Shown here one piece after another: positions 25,388 to 34,130 of a DNA stretch of 51,417 nucleotides (the first letter of the stretch is position 1; the number at the start of each line of letters is the position of its first letter). The translations under genes and the position numbers were made by a program. The stretch is from Bacillota bacterium. Lineage in GTDB: Bacteria > Bacillota_I > Bacilli_A > Izemoplasmatales > UBA1188. The notes beneath the pieces were generated by a model. That model worked only from the letters and a program-made list of their open reading frames with translations. It was not told the DNA's origin and ran no database searches. The stretch spans positions 1-51,417 of the forward strand of contig JAEYPN010000020.1 in NCBI GenBank assembly GCA_023410715.1, in the 5' to 3' direction.

Positions 25388-25705
25388 ATGGAAAAACACG
25401 CAATTATTTTTGAAATATTAATGGTATTGGCCTTTGGAATTTCTTGGCCATTTAATAATATAAAAGCTTATAAAGCAAGAACAGCGAGAGGTACAAGTTT
25501 GTTTTTTATATGGCTAATTGGTATAGGATACACATGTGGTATTTTAAGCAAAATATTTTCGATGATTGAATATGGCCCTTCATATAATACACCTTTAAGA
25601 ATTTTAGCTTTCAGCTTTTATATCTTTAATTTAATAATGGTATTTTGTGGAATGCTTATTTATTTTCGCAACAAAAAACTTGATAAAAATTTTGTTAAAA
25701 ACTAA
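25388..25705 (+). CDS. SemiSWEET/PQ-loop-like small membrane protein
   Basis: 105 residues with three transmembrane helices (about 6-26, 38-60 and 70-93). SWPFNNIKAYKARTARGTSL after helix 1 matches the PQ-loop-type turn of SemiSWEET-related proteins, which work as dimers to move sugars or other small solutes. The canonical PQ dipeptide is WP here, so the substrate is uncertain. AGGAGG precedes the ATG. It is co-transcribed with the esterase and a terminator follows. Confidence 0.65.
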   Translation: MEKHAIIFEILMVLAFGISWPFNNIKAYKARTARGTSLFFIWLIGIGYTCGILSKIFSMIEYGPSYNTPLRILAFSFYIFNLIMVFCGMLIYFRNKKLDKNFVKN

Positions 25706-25711
25706 AAATTT

Positions 25712-25760
25712 AAGTAGTGTGTTATAACGTAAAAATACAAAAAACACACTGCTTTTTTTT
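25712..25760 (+). terminator. Terminator of the esterase-SemiSWEET pair
   Basis: AAGTAGTGTGTT pairs with AACACACTGCTT across an A-rich loop, then T8. Confidence 0.75.
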
Positions 25761-25852
25761 AAGATTAAAAAAGAAATTATTAGTGCCCTAATTTAATTAA
25801 AATATTAATTAAATAATTATACATTATAGTTTATTAATAAGATATTTTATGA

Positions 25853-25858
25853 TATTAT
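25853..25858 (+). promoter_or_regulatory. -10 element directly before lplA (leaderless start likely)
   Basis: TATTAT ends only 6 bases before the lplA ATG at 25865, and no ribosome binding site is present. Transcription from it would start at or near the A of the ATG. Confidence 0.5.
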
Positions 25859-25864
25859 ATTTGT

Positions 25865-26848
25865 ATGAAAACGTTAAACTTTGAAAAATTAGGAAAAAAC
25901 ACAATTTCATTTTATTTAGCGCTTGAAGAATATCTTTTAAGTACTTTTTCTTGTGACTTTTTCTTTTTATGGGATTTATATCCTGCCGTTGTGATTGGCA
26001 AGCACCAGCTTATTGATGCGGAAGTAAATTTACCATTTGTAAAAGAAAAAAACATCAAGGTTTACAGAAGAAATAGTGGAGGCGGTGCTATTTATGCCGA
26101 TGAAGGATGCTTCATGTTTACCTTTATCACAAGAAATGACAATAAAGAATTTGTGTTTAAACGTTATTTACAAAAGATCATTGATGCGTTAAAAAAACTA
26201 AATATAGAAGCAGTATTTTCAGGTAGAAATGATTTACTAATAGAAAGTAAAAAGTTTAGTGGTAATTCTATGTATTTAGGAAATAACGGGACGATTTTAC
26301 ATGGTACATTTTTATATAATACAGATTTAGATGATTTGGAGAAATTTATTACACCAGATAAGTTAAAAATCACTTCTAAGGGAATAAAAAGTGTTAGAGA
26401 AAGAGTTATTAATGTTAAGAATTTTACTAATCTTTCTAAAGAAGAATTAATGAATTTTTTAGAAAAGGAAATCGGACAGGATTTGTTTAATTTAAGTACA
26501 GATGACTTAGAAAAAGTTAATGAATTAAAGAAAAAATATGATAGTGATGAATGGATTTATGGAGCTAATCCTAAAGCTTCAATTGAGTTTGAAAAAAGAT
26601 TTAGCTGGGGTAATTTACGCCTAGCCTTAAATGTTAATAAGAATATAATTACTGAGGTTAACTTCTATGGTGATTTTATACCGATTAAAGATCTAGATGG
26701 TTTGAAGAAACATTTAATTAATCAGAAGTATCATCATCTTTTAGACAAGATAATCCCAATAAGTGAATATATATTAAATGCGGCAGATGAAGATTTTAAG
26801 ATACTTCTAGGAGGAAAAACTAATGACCAAGAAAACAATTCTTTATGA
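25865..26848 (+). CDS. lplA: Lipoate-protein ligase A
   Basis: LplA activates free lipoate with ATP and attaches it to a lysine of lipoyl domains. The 327 residues carry RRNSGGGAIYADEG (lipoyl-AMP loop), GRNDLLIESKKFSGNSMY with the catalytic Lys, HGTFLYNTDLDDLEKFI and the C-terminal accessory domain. It opens the glycine cleavage operon, so GcvH is its expected target. No Shine-Dalgarno is visible before the ATG and a -10 sits right beside it (25853-25858). It ends inside gcvT by 26 bases. Confidence 0.95.
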   Translation: MKTLNFEKLGKNTISFYLALEEYLLSTFSCDFFFLWDLYPAVVIGKHQLIDAEVNLPFVKEKNIKVYRRNSGGGAIYADEGCFMFTFITRNDNKEFVFKRYLQKIIDALKKLNIEAVFSGRNDLLIESKKFSGNSMYLGNNGTILHGTFLYNTDLDDLEKFITPDKLKITSKGIKSVRERVINVKNFTNLSKEELMNFLEKEIGQDLFNLSTDDLEKVNELKKKYDSDEWIYGANPKASIEFEKRFSWGNLRLALNVNKNIITEVNFYGDFIPIKDLDGLKKHLINQKYHHLLDKIIPISEYILNAADEDFKILLGGKTNDQENNSL

Positions 26849-27902
26849 CGAACATGTAAAACTAGGTGGGAAAATGATTGAATATGCTGGATATTTTTTA
26901 CCTGTTGAATATTCATCAATTTCAGAAGAACATGAGGTTATAAGAACAAGCGTGGGGATGTTTGATGTTTCACATATGGGAGAAATTTTAGTAACTGGTG
27001 AAGATGCTAGTGATTATTTAAATTATATGAACACAAATAATGTAAAGCCAGAAAGCAAAAATCGAATGATTTATGGCCTTATGCTTTATGAAGATGGCGG
27101 CGTTGTCGATGATCTTATGATGTATAAGTATGACTCAAAAAAATATTTACTTGTCGTTAATGCATCTAATAAAGATAAAGACTTTAAGTATTTAAATGCT
27201 CATAAATATGGCTTTGATGTTGAAGTTGAAGATTTATCTGATCAGTATTCACAAATCGCTTTACAAGGTCCAAAAGCTATTGATATCATGCTTGAATTAA
27301 GTGACGATGTAAGTGATATGAAAATGTTTGATTTTAAGACAGTTAAAATACTAGATGCAGAATTTATTGTTTCTCGTAGTGGCTATACTGGTAGTGATGG
27401 TTTTGAAATCTATGGTGAAAATGAAGATATTTTAAAACTTTTTAATAAGTTTGTTGAACTTGGTGTTGTACCATGTGGCTTAGGTGCTCGTGATACTTTA
27501 AGATTTGAAGCATCGATGCCTTTATATGGTCATGAAATTTCTGAAAACATTACCCCTTTAGAGGCTGGTTTAAGTTACGCTGTTAAATTTGATAAAAAGT
27601 TTATTGGCTGCGAAGCTTTAAAAGCTCAAAAACTTGATGGTATAAAGAAGAAACTTGTTGGTTTAACAATTACTGGTCATGGAATTGCTAGAGGTGGCTA
27701 TGATGTTGAATCTCAAGGTAAAAAAATTGGCCATATCACTACTGGTTATATGATACCTAATACAAGTGATACCTATGCATTAGCGCTTATAGATGCAAAC
27801 TATGCTAAAATAGGTGATAAAGTAGAAGTTAGAATTAGAAGAAACTTAGTTGACGCTATTGTTAGAAATCGTCAATTCTTAAATAAAAATTATGTAAAGT
27901 AG
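26823..27902 (+). CDS. gcvT: Glycine cleavage system T protein (aminomethyltransferase)
   Basis: GcvT takes the aminomethyl group from lipoylated GcvH and passes it to tetrahydrofolate, releasing ammonia. The 359 residues contain MFDVSHMGEILVTG, QGPKA, SRSGYTGSDGFEIY and LGARDTLRFEASMPLYGHEI, where the conserved Asp acts. AGGAGG is 8 bases before the ATG, inside the end of lplA. Confidence 0.97.
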   Translation: MTKKTILYDEHVKLGGKMIEYAGYFLPVEYSSISEEHEVIRTSVGMFDVSHMGEILVTGEDASDYLNYMNTNNVKPESKNRMIYGLMLYEDGGVVDDLMMYKYDSKKYLLVVNASNKDKDFKYLNAHKYGFDVEVEDLSDQYSQIALQGPKAIDIMLELSDDVSDMKMFDFKTVKILDAEFIVSRSGYTGSDGFEIYGENEDILKLFNKFVELGVVPCGLGARDTLRFEASMPLYGHEISENITPLEAGLSYAVKFDKKFIGCEALKAQKLDGIKKKLVGLTITGHGIARGGYDVESQGKKIGHITTGYMIPNTSDTYALALIDANYAKIGDKVEVRIRRNLVDAIVRNRQFLNKNYVK

Positions 27903-27913
27903 AGGAGAGACAT

Positions 27914-28285
27914 ATGAAATTAAAAGATGATTTACATTACACAAAAACTCATGAATGGGTAAAACTAGAAGACAATATCGCAATTGTGGGAATTACTGAT
28001 TACGCACAAGAAAGCTTAGGTAGTGTTGTTTATGTTGAAGGATTTCTTGACGATGACGTTAAACAATTTGAAGTGTGTGGCGCTGTAGAAAGTGTTAAAG
28101 CTGCATCTGATATTTGCGCACCTTTAAGTGGTAAAATTATAGAAGTTAACCCTGATGTTAGCGATAATCCTGAATTATTAAATGATGATCCATATACAAA
28201 CTGGATTTTAAAAATTGAATTTGATAATGCTCAAGAAGTTCATAATTTACTTGATGTAAATGAATATAAGAAGGAGCTTCACTAA
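27914..28285 (+). CDS. gcvH: Glycine cleavage system H protein
   Basis: The lipoyl carrier of the complex. The 123 residues open with YTKTHEWV and contain ITDYAQESLGSVVYVE and the lipoylation site ESVKAASD with Lys62. The C-terminal NPELLNDDPYTNWILKI is typical. GAGGAGA precedes the ATG. The stop shares one base with the gcvPA start. Confidence 0.97.
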   Translation: MKLKDDLHYTKTHEWVKLEDNIAIVGITDYAQESLGSVVYVEGFLDDDVKQFEVCGAVESVKAASDICAPLSGKIIEVNPDVSDNPELLNDDPYTNWILKIEFDNAQEVHNLLDVNEYKKELH

Positions 28286-29610
28286 TGTTTAAGTATTTTC
28301 CTCATACCGAAAATGATATTAAGGAAATGCTTGAGAAAATGAACTTAAGGTCTCTTGATGACCTTTTTTCAGATGTTCCTGAAAATGTCAAATATAAAAA
28401 TGATTTAGACTTACCTCAATCGTTATCAGAAAGTGAACTTCGCAAGAAAATAAAAGATTTAAGTAAGAAAAACAAGGAATTAATTTCCTTTTTAGGTGCA
28501 GGTAGTTATGATGTTTATACACCAAGTGTTATTAAAGCTTTAACCTCAAGAGAGGAATTTTTAACATCATACACGCCATATCAAGCAGAAATATCACAAG
28601 GAACGCTTGCTTATATTTTTGAGTTCCAAAGTATAATAGCAGAATTAACTAATTTAGATATTAGTAACGCTTCAATGTATGATGGTCCAACTGCGACAGC
28701 TGAAGCGATGTTTATGGCTGAAAGTATCACGAGAAGAAATAAGATATTAGTTTCTAGTGCCATAGCACCACAAACAGTTGAAGTTTTAAAAACATATGCA
28801 AAATATAAAGGCTTAATAATTGAAATGGTCGAAACTGACTCATATGTAACTAGCGAAAGTGATGTATTAAGTAAGATTGATGCAAGTACTGCCGCATTAA
28901 TTTTCCAGTCACCGAATTATTTTGGCTATATGGAAGACTTAACTAAGGTAATAGAAGTTCTTCATAATAATAAATCAATTGTTATTATGAACGCAGACCC
29001 TTCGACTTTTAGCATTCTTAAAACACCTGGTGAAATGGGTGTGGATATTGCTTGTGGTGAAGCACAAACTTTAGGTATCCCACTTTCTTTTGGTGGACCA
29101 TATTTAGGATATATTGCGACTAAAAAAGATTATATGCGTAAAATTCCAGGCCGTATCGTTGGAGCAACTCTAGATAAAAACGGTAGACGTGGTTTTGTCT
29201 TAACCCTTCAAGCTCGTGAACAACATATTAGGCGAGATAAAGCTGTTTCTAATATTTGTTCAAATCAGAGTTTGATGGCTTTATCTGTTGATATTTATGC
29301 AAGTATTATGGGTAAATCTGGGCTAGTTGAAACACAAAATATTGCCTATAATAATGCTCATTATCTATATGAAAAATTAATTGAAACAAAACTATTTATT
29401 AGTGTAACCGATAATGAATTTTTAAAAGAATTTGTGGTAGAAAGCACGCTTGATTTAGCTAACCTAAATGAATATTTAATTGACCATGGTTATCTTGGTG
29501 GAAAAGTTTTATGTGATAATAAATATTTAGTAGCGGTAACTGAAAAAAGAACAAAAGAAGAGCTTGATGAGTTTTTATCTTTAGTGGAGGATTTTGCCCA
29601 TGTACGATAA
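28285..29610 (+). CDS. gcvPA: Glycine dehydrogenase (decarboxylating) subunit 1
   Basis: The N-terminal half of the two-subunit P protein, which decarboxylates glycine using PLP on the partner subunit. 441 residues: FLGAGSYDVYTPSVIKALTSREEFLTSYTPYQAEISQGTL-type N-terminal region, MYDGPTATAEAM, GIPLSFGGPYLGYIA, and TLQAREQHIRRDKAVSNICSNQSLMAL. AAGGAG lies in the gcvH end. It overlaps gcvPB. Confidence 0.97.
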   Translation: MFKYFPHTENDIKEMLEKMNLRSLDDLFSDVPENVKYKNDLDLPQSLSESELRKKIKDLSKKNKELISFLGAGSYDVYTPSVIKALTSREEFLTSYTPYQAEISQGTLAYIFEFQSIIAELTNLDISNASMYDGPTATAEAMFMAESITRRNKILVSSAIAPQTVEVLKTYAKYKGLIIEMVETDSYVTSESDVLSKIDASTAALIFQSPNYFGYMEDLTKVIEVLHNNKSIVIMNADPSTFSILKTPGEMGVDIACGEAQTLGIPLSFGGPYLGYIATKKDYMRKIPGRIVGATLDKNGRRGFVLTLQAREQHIRRDKAVSNICSNQSLMALSVDIYASIMGKSGLVETQNIAYNNAHYLYEKLIETKLFISVTDNEFLKEFVVESTLDLANLNEYLIDHGYLGGKVLCDNKYLVAVTEKRTKEELDEFLSLVEDFAHVR

Positions 29611-31024
29611 GCTAATTTTTGAATTATCAAAAGAGGGAAGAAAAGGCTATAGTATAAAAAGTGACTTTCCTAATACAAACAGTTTAAATTCTAAGTTTTT
29701 AAGAAAAACAAGCTTAGATTTAATGGAAGTTAGTGAACTAGATGTTATCCGTCATTATACAAATTTATCACTTAAAAATTACGGTGTTGATCAAGGCTTT
29801 TATCCACTTGGATCTTGTACCATGAAATACAATCCTAAAATCAATGAAGAGTTAGCCTCTCTTGATGGATTTGTAAATATTCATCCTCTTCAACCAGCAT
29901 CTACTACGCAAGGAATTCTTGAGATTTATTATTCTTTAAATAAGATGTTAGCAAATATTACAGGTATGAGTGAATTTACCTTTAATCCTTTTGCAGGAGC
30001 GCATGGTGAATTAACTGGCCTTATGATTATGAAGGAATATTTTATCCGTAAAGGTGAGTTAAATAGAACAAAAGTTATTGTTCCTGTATCAGCTCATGGA
30101 ACAAACCCAGCATCTTGTACAATGTGTGGTTTTGAAGTTTTAGCCGCTCAATGCAATGAAGATGGTTTAGTTGACGTTGAAAGTTTAAAAAGCTTAATTG
30201 ATGAAAATGTTGCGGGTATCATGTTAACTAATCCAAATACCGTTGGGTTGTTTGAAAAAGATATTGTAGAAATTGCTAGATTACTCCATGATAATGGTAG
30301 TTTACTATATTACGATGGTGCTAACTTAAACGCAATTTTAGGTTTAGTTAGACCATTTGATATGGGCTTTGATATCATGCATATCAATCTTCATAAAACA
30401 TTCTCAACTCCTCATGGTGGGGGTGGACCTGGTGATGGCCCAGTCGGTGTAAATGAAGAATTAGCGGCACTTTTACCATATCCAAGAGTTATAAAAAAGA
30501 ATGGTAAATATAATGTAGTTAATGAAGAAGGTATTCATGTTAGTGGCTTTTTAGGTAATACAAGTGTCGTAATTAAAGCATACATCTATTTGTTAAGTTT
30601 AGGTAAAGAAAACTTAAAGAATGTTGCATATTTATCTGTTTTAAATGCGAACTATATAAGAGAATGCTTAAAAAATGATTATAAATTACCAGTCAAAGGT
30701 ATTTCTAAGCATGAAGTTGTGTTTGATGGATTAGTAAGCGAAAAAGCTTCAACACTTGAGGTAGCTAAACGTCTTTTAGATTATGGCTATCATCCACCTA
30801 CAATTTATTTTCCACTTTTATTTCATCAGTCATTAATGATTGAACCAACTGAATGTGAATCAAAAGAAACACTAGATGAATTTATTCAAGTCATGAAAAA
30901 AATTGCCCAAGAAGCAATAGATAATAAAGAAATACTTGAAACAGCTCCACATGATACACCAGTCTTAAAATTAGATGAAGTATCAGCCGCAAGAAATGTG
31001 AAAATAAAATATAAAGACTTATGA
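29600..31024 (+). CDS. gcvPB: Glycine dehydrogenase (decarboxylating) subunit 2
   Basis: The PLP-binding subunit of the split P protein. NLHKTFSTPHGGGGPG places the PLP Lys at 266. FYPLGSCTMKYNPK, HPLQP and the C-terminal MIEPTECESKETLDEFI are typical. The ATG at 29600 is 9 bases from GTGGAGG and is chosen over a TTG at 29594. It ends in TGA inside an ATGA overlap with lpdA, direct evidence that TGA terminates in this genome. Confidence 0.97.
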   Translation: MYDKLIFELSKEGRKGYSIKSDFPNTNSLNSKFLRKTSLDLMEVSELDVIRHYTNLSLKNYGVDQGFYPLGSCTMKYNPKINEELASLDGFVNIHPLQPASTTQGILEIYYSLNKMLANITGMSEFTFNPFAGAHGELTGLMIMKEYFIRKGELNRTKVIVPVSAHGTNPASCTMCGFEVLAAQCNEDGLVDVESLKSLIDENVAGIMLTNPNTVGLFEKDIVEIARLLHDNGSLLYYDGANLNAILGLVRPFDMGFDIMHINLHKTFSTPHGGGGPGDGPVGVNEELAALLPYPRVIKKNGKYNVVNEEGIHVSGFLGNTSVVIKAYIYLLSLGKENLKNVAYLSVLNANYIRECLKNDYKLPVKGISKHEVVFDGLVSEKASTLEVAKRLLDYGYHPPTIYFPLLFHQSLMIEPTECESKETLDEFIQVMKKIAQEAIDNKEILETAPHDTPVLKLDEVSAARNVKIKYKDL

Positions 31025-32280
31025 GAGATTTAGTGATTATTGGCGCCGGACCAGGGGGCTACGAGACAGCCCTTTATGCCAAAAAAATGGGTCTTGATGT
31101 AGTGTTAATTGAAGAAAATAAGGTGGGGGGTACATGCCTAAACGAGGGCTGTATCCCTACCAAAACATACTATGCGGTAGCTAAAGCGATTAATGATACA
31201 AAAAAGTTTAAAGAAATTGATTTTAGTTTGAACTTTGATATGGAAAAAGCTTTAGAAAGAAAAAATAAAGTTGTAAGTGATTTAACTTTAGGAATTGAAT
31301 TTTTACTAAAAAAAGAAAATATTTTATTAATTCATGGACAGGCATCCTTAAAATCACCTAATCAAGTACTTGTTAATGATGAAGTAATAGAGACAAAATA
31401 TATTATAATTGCGACTGGTTCTAAAGAAAAAAGAATTGAAAAGTTTACTCGTGAAAATGTTTTAACTTCAAAAGAAATTCTTGATATTAATCAAATACCT
31501 CAAAACCTTGTTATTATTGGTGGAGGAGTTATTGGTGTTGAGATGGCTTCAATTTTTAATAGTTTTGGATCAAATGTTACTTTAATTGAAGCTGAAAAAA
31601 GCATTTTAAGTAATTTAGATATCGAAATAAGCAGGAGAATGACTAGTTATTTAAAAAGTAGTGGAATCAAAGTTTTAACCTCAACTAAAGTCCAGGATAT
31701 AACAAGTGAATTTGTTATAACAGATGAAAAGATTCCTTATGATAAAGTCTTATTATCGGTAGGTAGAACTCCCAATTATATTAAAAGTGACTTTGAAATT
31801 GATTACCATGTTAATGAATATTTTAAGACATCAATTGATAACATTTATGCGATTGGCGATGTTAACTCTAAGATGATGTTAGCGCACTTTGCCACTTACA
31901 GTGGTTATAAAGCTATTAATCATATTTTAAATATAAAAGATGATATTAGATTAGATTTAACCCCTTATGCGGTTTTTGCTTTCCCAGAAATTGCGCATGT
32001 CGGTTTAAAAGAAAATGAAATAGATGGCAAAGCTTATAAAAAGATGTATCGCGCAAATGGTAAAGCAAATGCGATGGGTTCTACAGAAGGTTTTATTAAA
32101 ATCATCGTTAAGGATGATAGAATAGTTGGGGCTTCGATTATTGGCGAAGAAGCAAATTTACTTATATCAGAAATTGCCGTATTTATTAAGAATGAAACAA
32201 AGATTAAGGATATCAAAGAATACATTCATATTCACCCAACCTTAAGTGAAATATTCTCTGAATTAATTAAGGAGATATAA
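31021..32280 (+). CDS. lpdA: Dihydrolipoyl dehydrogenase (L protein / E3), short form
   Basis: It reoxidises the dihydrolipoyl arm of GcvH with NAD. GAGPGGYETALYAKKMG binds FAD. The redox pair is Cys39/Cys44 in GGTCLNEGCIPTK. GGGVIGVEMASIFNSFG binds NAD, YAIGDVN is the second FAD motif, and HIHPTLSE holds the catalytic His. At 419 residues it is about 40 shorter than typical E3 (about 460), with compact loops but no missing motif. It has no clear Shine-Dalgarno and starts within the gcvPB stop, so it is likely coupled. Confidence 0.95.
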   Translation: MRDLVIIGAGPGGYETALYAKKMGLDVVLIEENKVGGTCLNEGCIPTKTYYAVAKAINDTKKFKEIDFSLNFDMEKALERKNKVVSDLTLGIEFLLKKENILLIHGQASLKSPNQVLVNDEVIETKYIIIATGSKEKRIEKFTRENVLTSKEILDINQIPQNLVIIGGGVIGVEMASIFNSFGSNVTLIEAEKSILSNLDIEISRRMTSYLKSSGIKVLTSTKVQDITSEFVITDEKIPYDKVLLSVGRTPNYIKSDFEIDYHVNEYFKTSIDNIYAIGDVNSKMMLAHFATYSGYKAINHILNIKDDIRLDLTPYAVFAFPEIAHVGLKENEIDGKAYKKMYRANGKANAMGSTEGFIKIIVKDDRIVGASIIGEEANLLISEIAVFIKNETKIKDIKEYIHIHPTLSEIFSELIKEI

Positions 32281-32281
32281 A

Positions 32282-33475
32282 ATGAAAATAAATGTTTATC
32301 CAATCGTTTCCCCACTTCATGACAAAAATTATTTGAGCTTTCAAACTTTAAACTTATTAGATGAAATAAAGACCGTTTTAGATTCTGATATTAATATTGT
32401 TGAATTAGATAAATTATACAATGCTGATTTATCGTTGATTTTAATTCAAAGTGGTGGAACTGAAACAGAATTTTTACGGCTTGAAGGAAAATTTAAGGAA
32501 CCTTTCTATTTTTTAGCTTATGATTCTAATAATTCCTTAGCTGCAGCGATGGAAATTTTATCTTATTTAAAAAACAAAAATAAAGAAGCTGAAATTTTCT
32601 ATGGAAGTGGAGATTATATTGCAAGCCGAATTAAAAAAATTGCTTCAAGTAAGGGTGAAGAACAATTGGTTAAGTTAGGCGTTGTTGGTGAACCAAGCGA
32701 TTGGCTTATTTCATCAAGAGTTGATTATCAAGCAGTTAAGAGAAAATTTAATATTGAACTAGTTGATATCTCCCTTGATGAAGTATATAAAGGATATAAA
32801 AAGGCTGATTTAATTGATTTTAAATCAGGGTATGAGTTAAAAGATTATGATGAATATGATTTAGATTGTAGTAAAAAAATCAAAGTTTCACTAGATAAGA
32901 TTATTAATAAATACGAACTTAAGGGTCTAACTATTCGGTGTTTCGACATTGTTAAAAAACTTGAAACTACCGCATGCTTAGCCTTAAGCTTGCTTAATTC
33001 AGAAAATATTATCAGTGCTTGCGAAGGTGACATTCCATCTTTAATTTCGATGTATATTTTAAAAAGAGTAACAGGCCAATCTTCATTTATGGCTAATCCA
33101 TGCTCTGTTGATATTAAGAAAAGTGAAATTGTCCTGGCGCATTGTACTATACCTTTAGATATGACAAAATCTTATTCACTTGATTCCCATTTTGAATCAG
33201 GAAAAGGTGTTGCTATTAAAGGAGAGTTAGAAAAAAAACAAGTAACTATCTTTAAATTATCATCTAATCTAAGAGATTATTTTTTAACTAGAGGAGAAAT
33301 AGTTGATAATTTAAATCATAATGACTTATGTCGTACACAAGTCAAGGTTCACGTTGATAGTAATATTTCTTATTTTCTTAAAAAGCCATATGGCAATCAT
33401 CATTTAATTATTTATGGTGATTTCTATAATGAAATTAAAACTTATATGGAAAAGATTCAGTATATTACTTATTAA
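32282..33475 (+). CDS. Fucose/arabinose-isomerase-like protein of unknown function in the gcv operon
   Basis: 397 residues with the two-part fold pattern of L-fucose/L-arabinose isomerase relatives. The C-terminal half shows TTACLALSLLNSENIISACE, then GDIPSLISMYIL, FMANPCSVD, EIVLAHCTIPLDM, HFESGKGVAIKGEL and the end motif KPYGNHHLIIYGD. Candidate metal ligands by family analogy are Glu248, Asp277 and His287. True sugar isomerases are longer (about 500-590). It starts 1 base after the lpdA stop with GGAG upstream, and the operon terminator follows it. Its location predicts a link to glycine or one-carbon metabolism rather than to sugar, but no function is known to me. Confidence 0.7.
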   Translation: MKINVYPIVSPLHDKNYLSFQTLNLLDEIKTVLDSDINIVELDKLYNADLSLILIQSGGTETEFLRLEGKFKEPFYFLAYDSNNSLAAAMEILSYLKNKNKEAEIFYGSGDYIASRIKKIASSKGEEQLVKLGVVGEPSDWLISSRVDYQAVKRKFNIELVDISLDEVYKGYKKADLIDFKSGYELKDYDEYDLDCSKKIKVSLDKIINKYELKGLTIRCFDIVKKLETTACLALSLLNSENIISACEGDIPSLISMYILKRVTGQSSFMANPCSVDIKKSEIVLAHCTIPLDMTKSYSLDSHFESGKGVAIKGELEKKQVTIFKLSSNLRDYFLTRGEIVDNLNHNDLCRTQVKVHVDSNISYFLKKPYGNHHLIIYGDFYNEIKTYMEKIQYITY

Positions 33476-33497
33476 ATTAATTTGTTTTTAATTAAGG

Positions 33498-33524
33498 CAT
33501 CTTTTTGAAAAAGATGTTTTTTTT
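33498..33524 (+). terminator. Terminator of the lplA-gcv operon
   Basis: CATCTTT, a short loop and AAAGATG followed by T8. Confidence 0.85.
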
Positions 33525-33567
33525 CATAAAAAACATAAAACCTGCACATAATTAAAGTGGTGATTAT

Positions 33568-34089
33568 ATGCATAAGAAAGTAGAAAAATGGTTTATTATT
33601 GGTATTCCTATTTTAGTTTTAACTTCATTTTTATTCCATTCTTTATACGAATGGACAAATCATAACTTTATTATCGGACTTCTTTTTCCGCATAATGAAA
33701 GTATTTTTGCACACATGAAACTTGTTTTATGGCCAATTCCTATTTATTTTATGATAATTTATTTTTGTAAAAGAAAAGAAATTGATTCATTAGATAGGTT
33801 TTTTACAGCAATGCTAGTTTCCTTAGTAGTAAGTTTAATAACAATACCAATGTTATATTATTTCTATACAGGAGCTTTTGGTTTTGACTCAAAAATAATT
33901 GATATTGCGATCGGCGTCATTTCGGTTATTTTAGGAATGCTTGCAGGCAGATGTGTTTACAAATATTCCTCAGGTATTAACTATTTAATTGCAATTGCTT
34001 TTACAATCTTTTTGTTTATTGCCTTTGCGATTTTAACAATTTATCCCCCTGATTTTCCAATCTTTCTTGACAAACAATTTACAAAATAG
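33568..34089 (+). CDS. DUF6512-like membrane protein
   Basis: 173 residues with five hydrophobic helices. Motifs HSLYEWTNHNFIIGLLFPHNES and HMKLVLWPIP near the N-terminus and the end IYPPDFPIFLD match a Bacillota family of unknown function (DUF6512). GTGGTGAT lies just before the ATG. It is a single gene whose end contains the promoter of the next gene. Confidence 0.65.
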   Translation: MHKKVEKWFIIGIPILVLTSFLFHSLYEWTNHNFIIGLLFPHNESIFAHMKLVLWPIPIYFMIIYFCKRKEIDSLDRFFTAMLVSLVVSLITIPMLYYFYTGAFGFDSKIIDIAIGVISVILGMLAGRCVYKYSSGINYLIAIAFTIFLFIAFAILTIYPPDFPIFLDKQFTK

Positions 34090-34106
34090 GCAAAAAAGTG
34101 TATAAT
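34078..34106 (+). promoter_or_regulatory. Promoter of the aldo/keto reductase gene
   Basis: TTTACA (34078-34083), 17 bp, TATAAT (34101-34106). The -35 lies in the end of the preceding gene. Confidence 0.8.
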
Positions 34107-34130
34107 ACTTCCAAGAAGGTAGGTGTTATC

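Noticed and set aside
34098..34130. A longer start for the aldo/keto reductase.
   Set aside because: It precedes the -10 TATAAT of the gene's own promoter and the AGGTAGGTG binding site.
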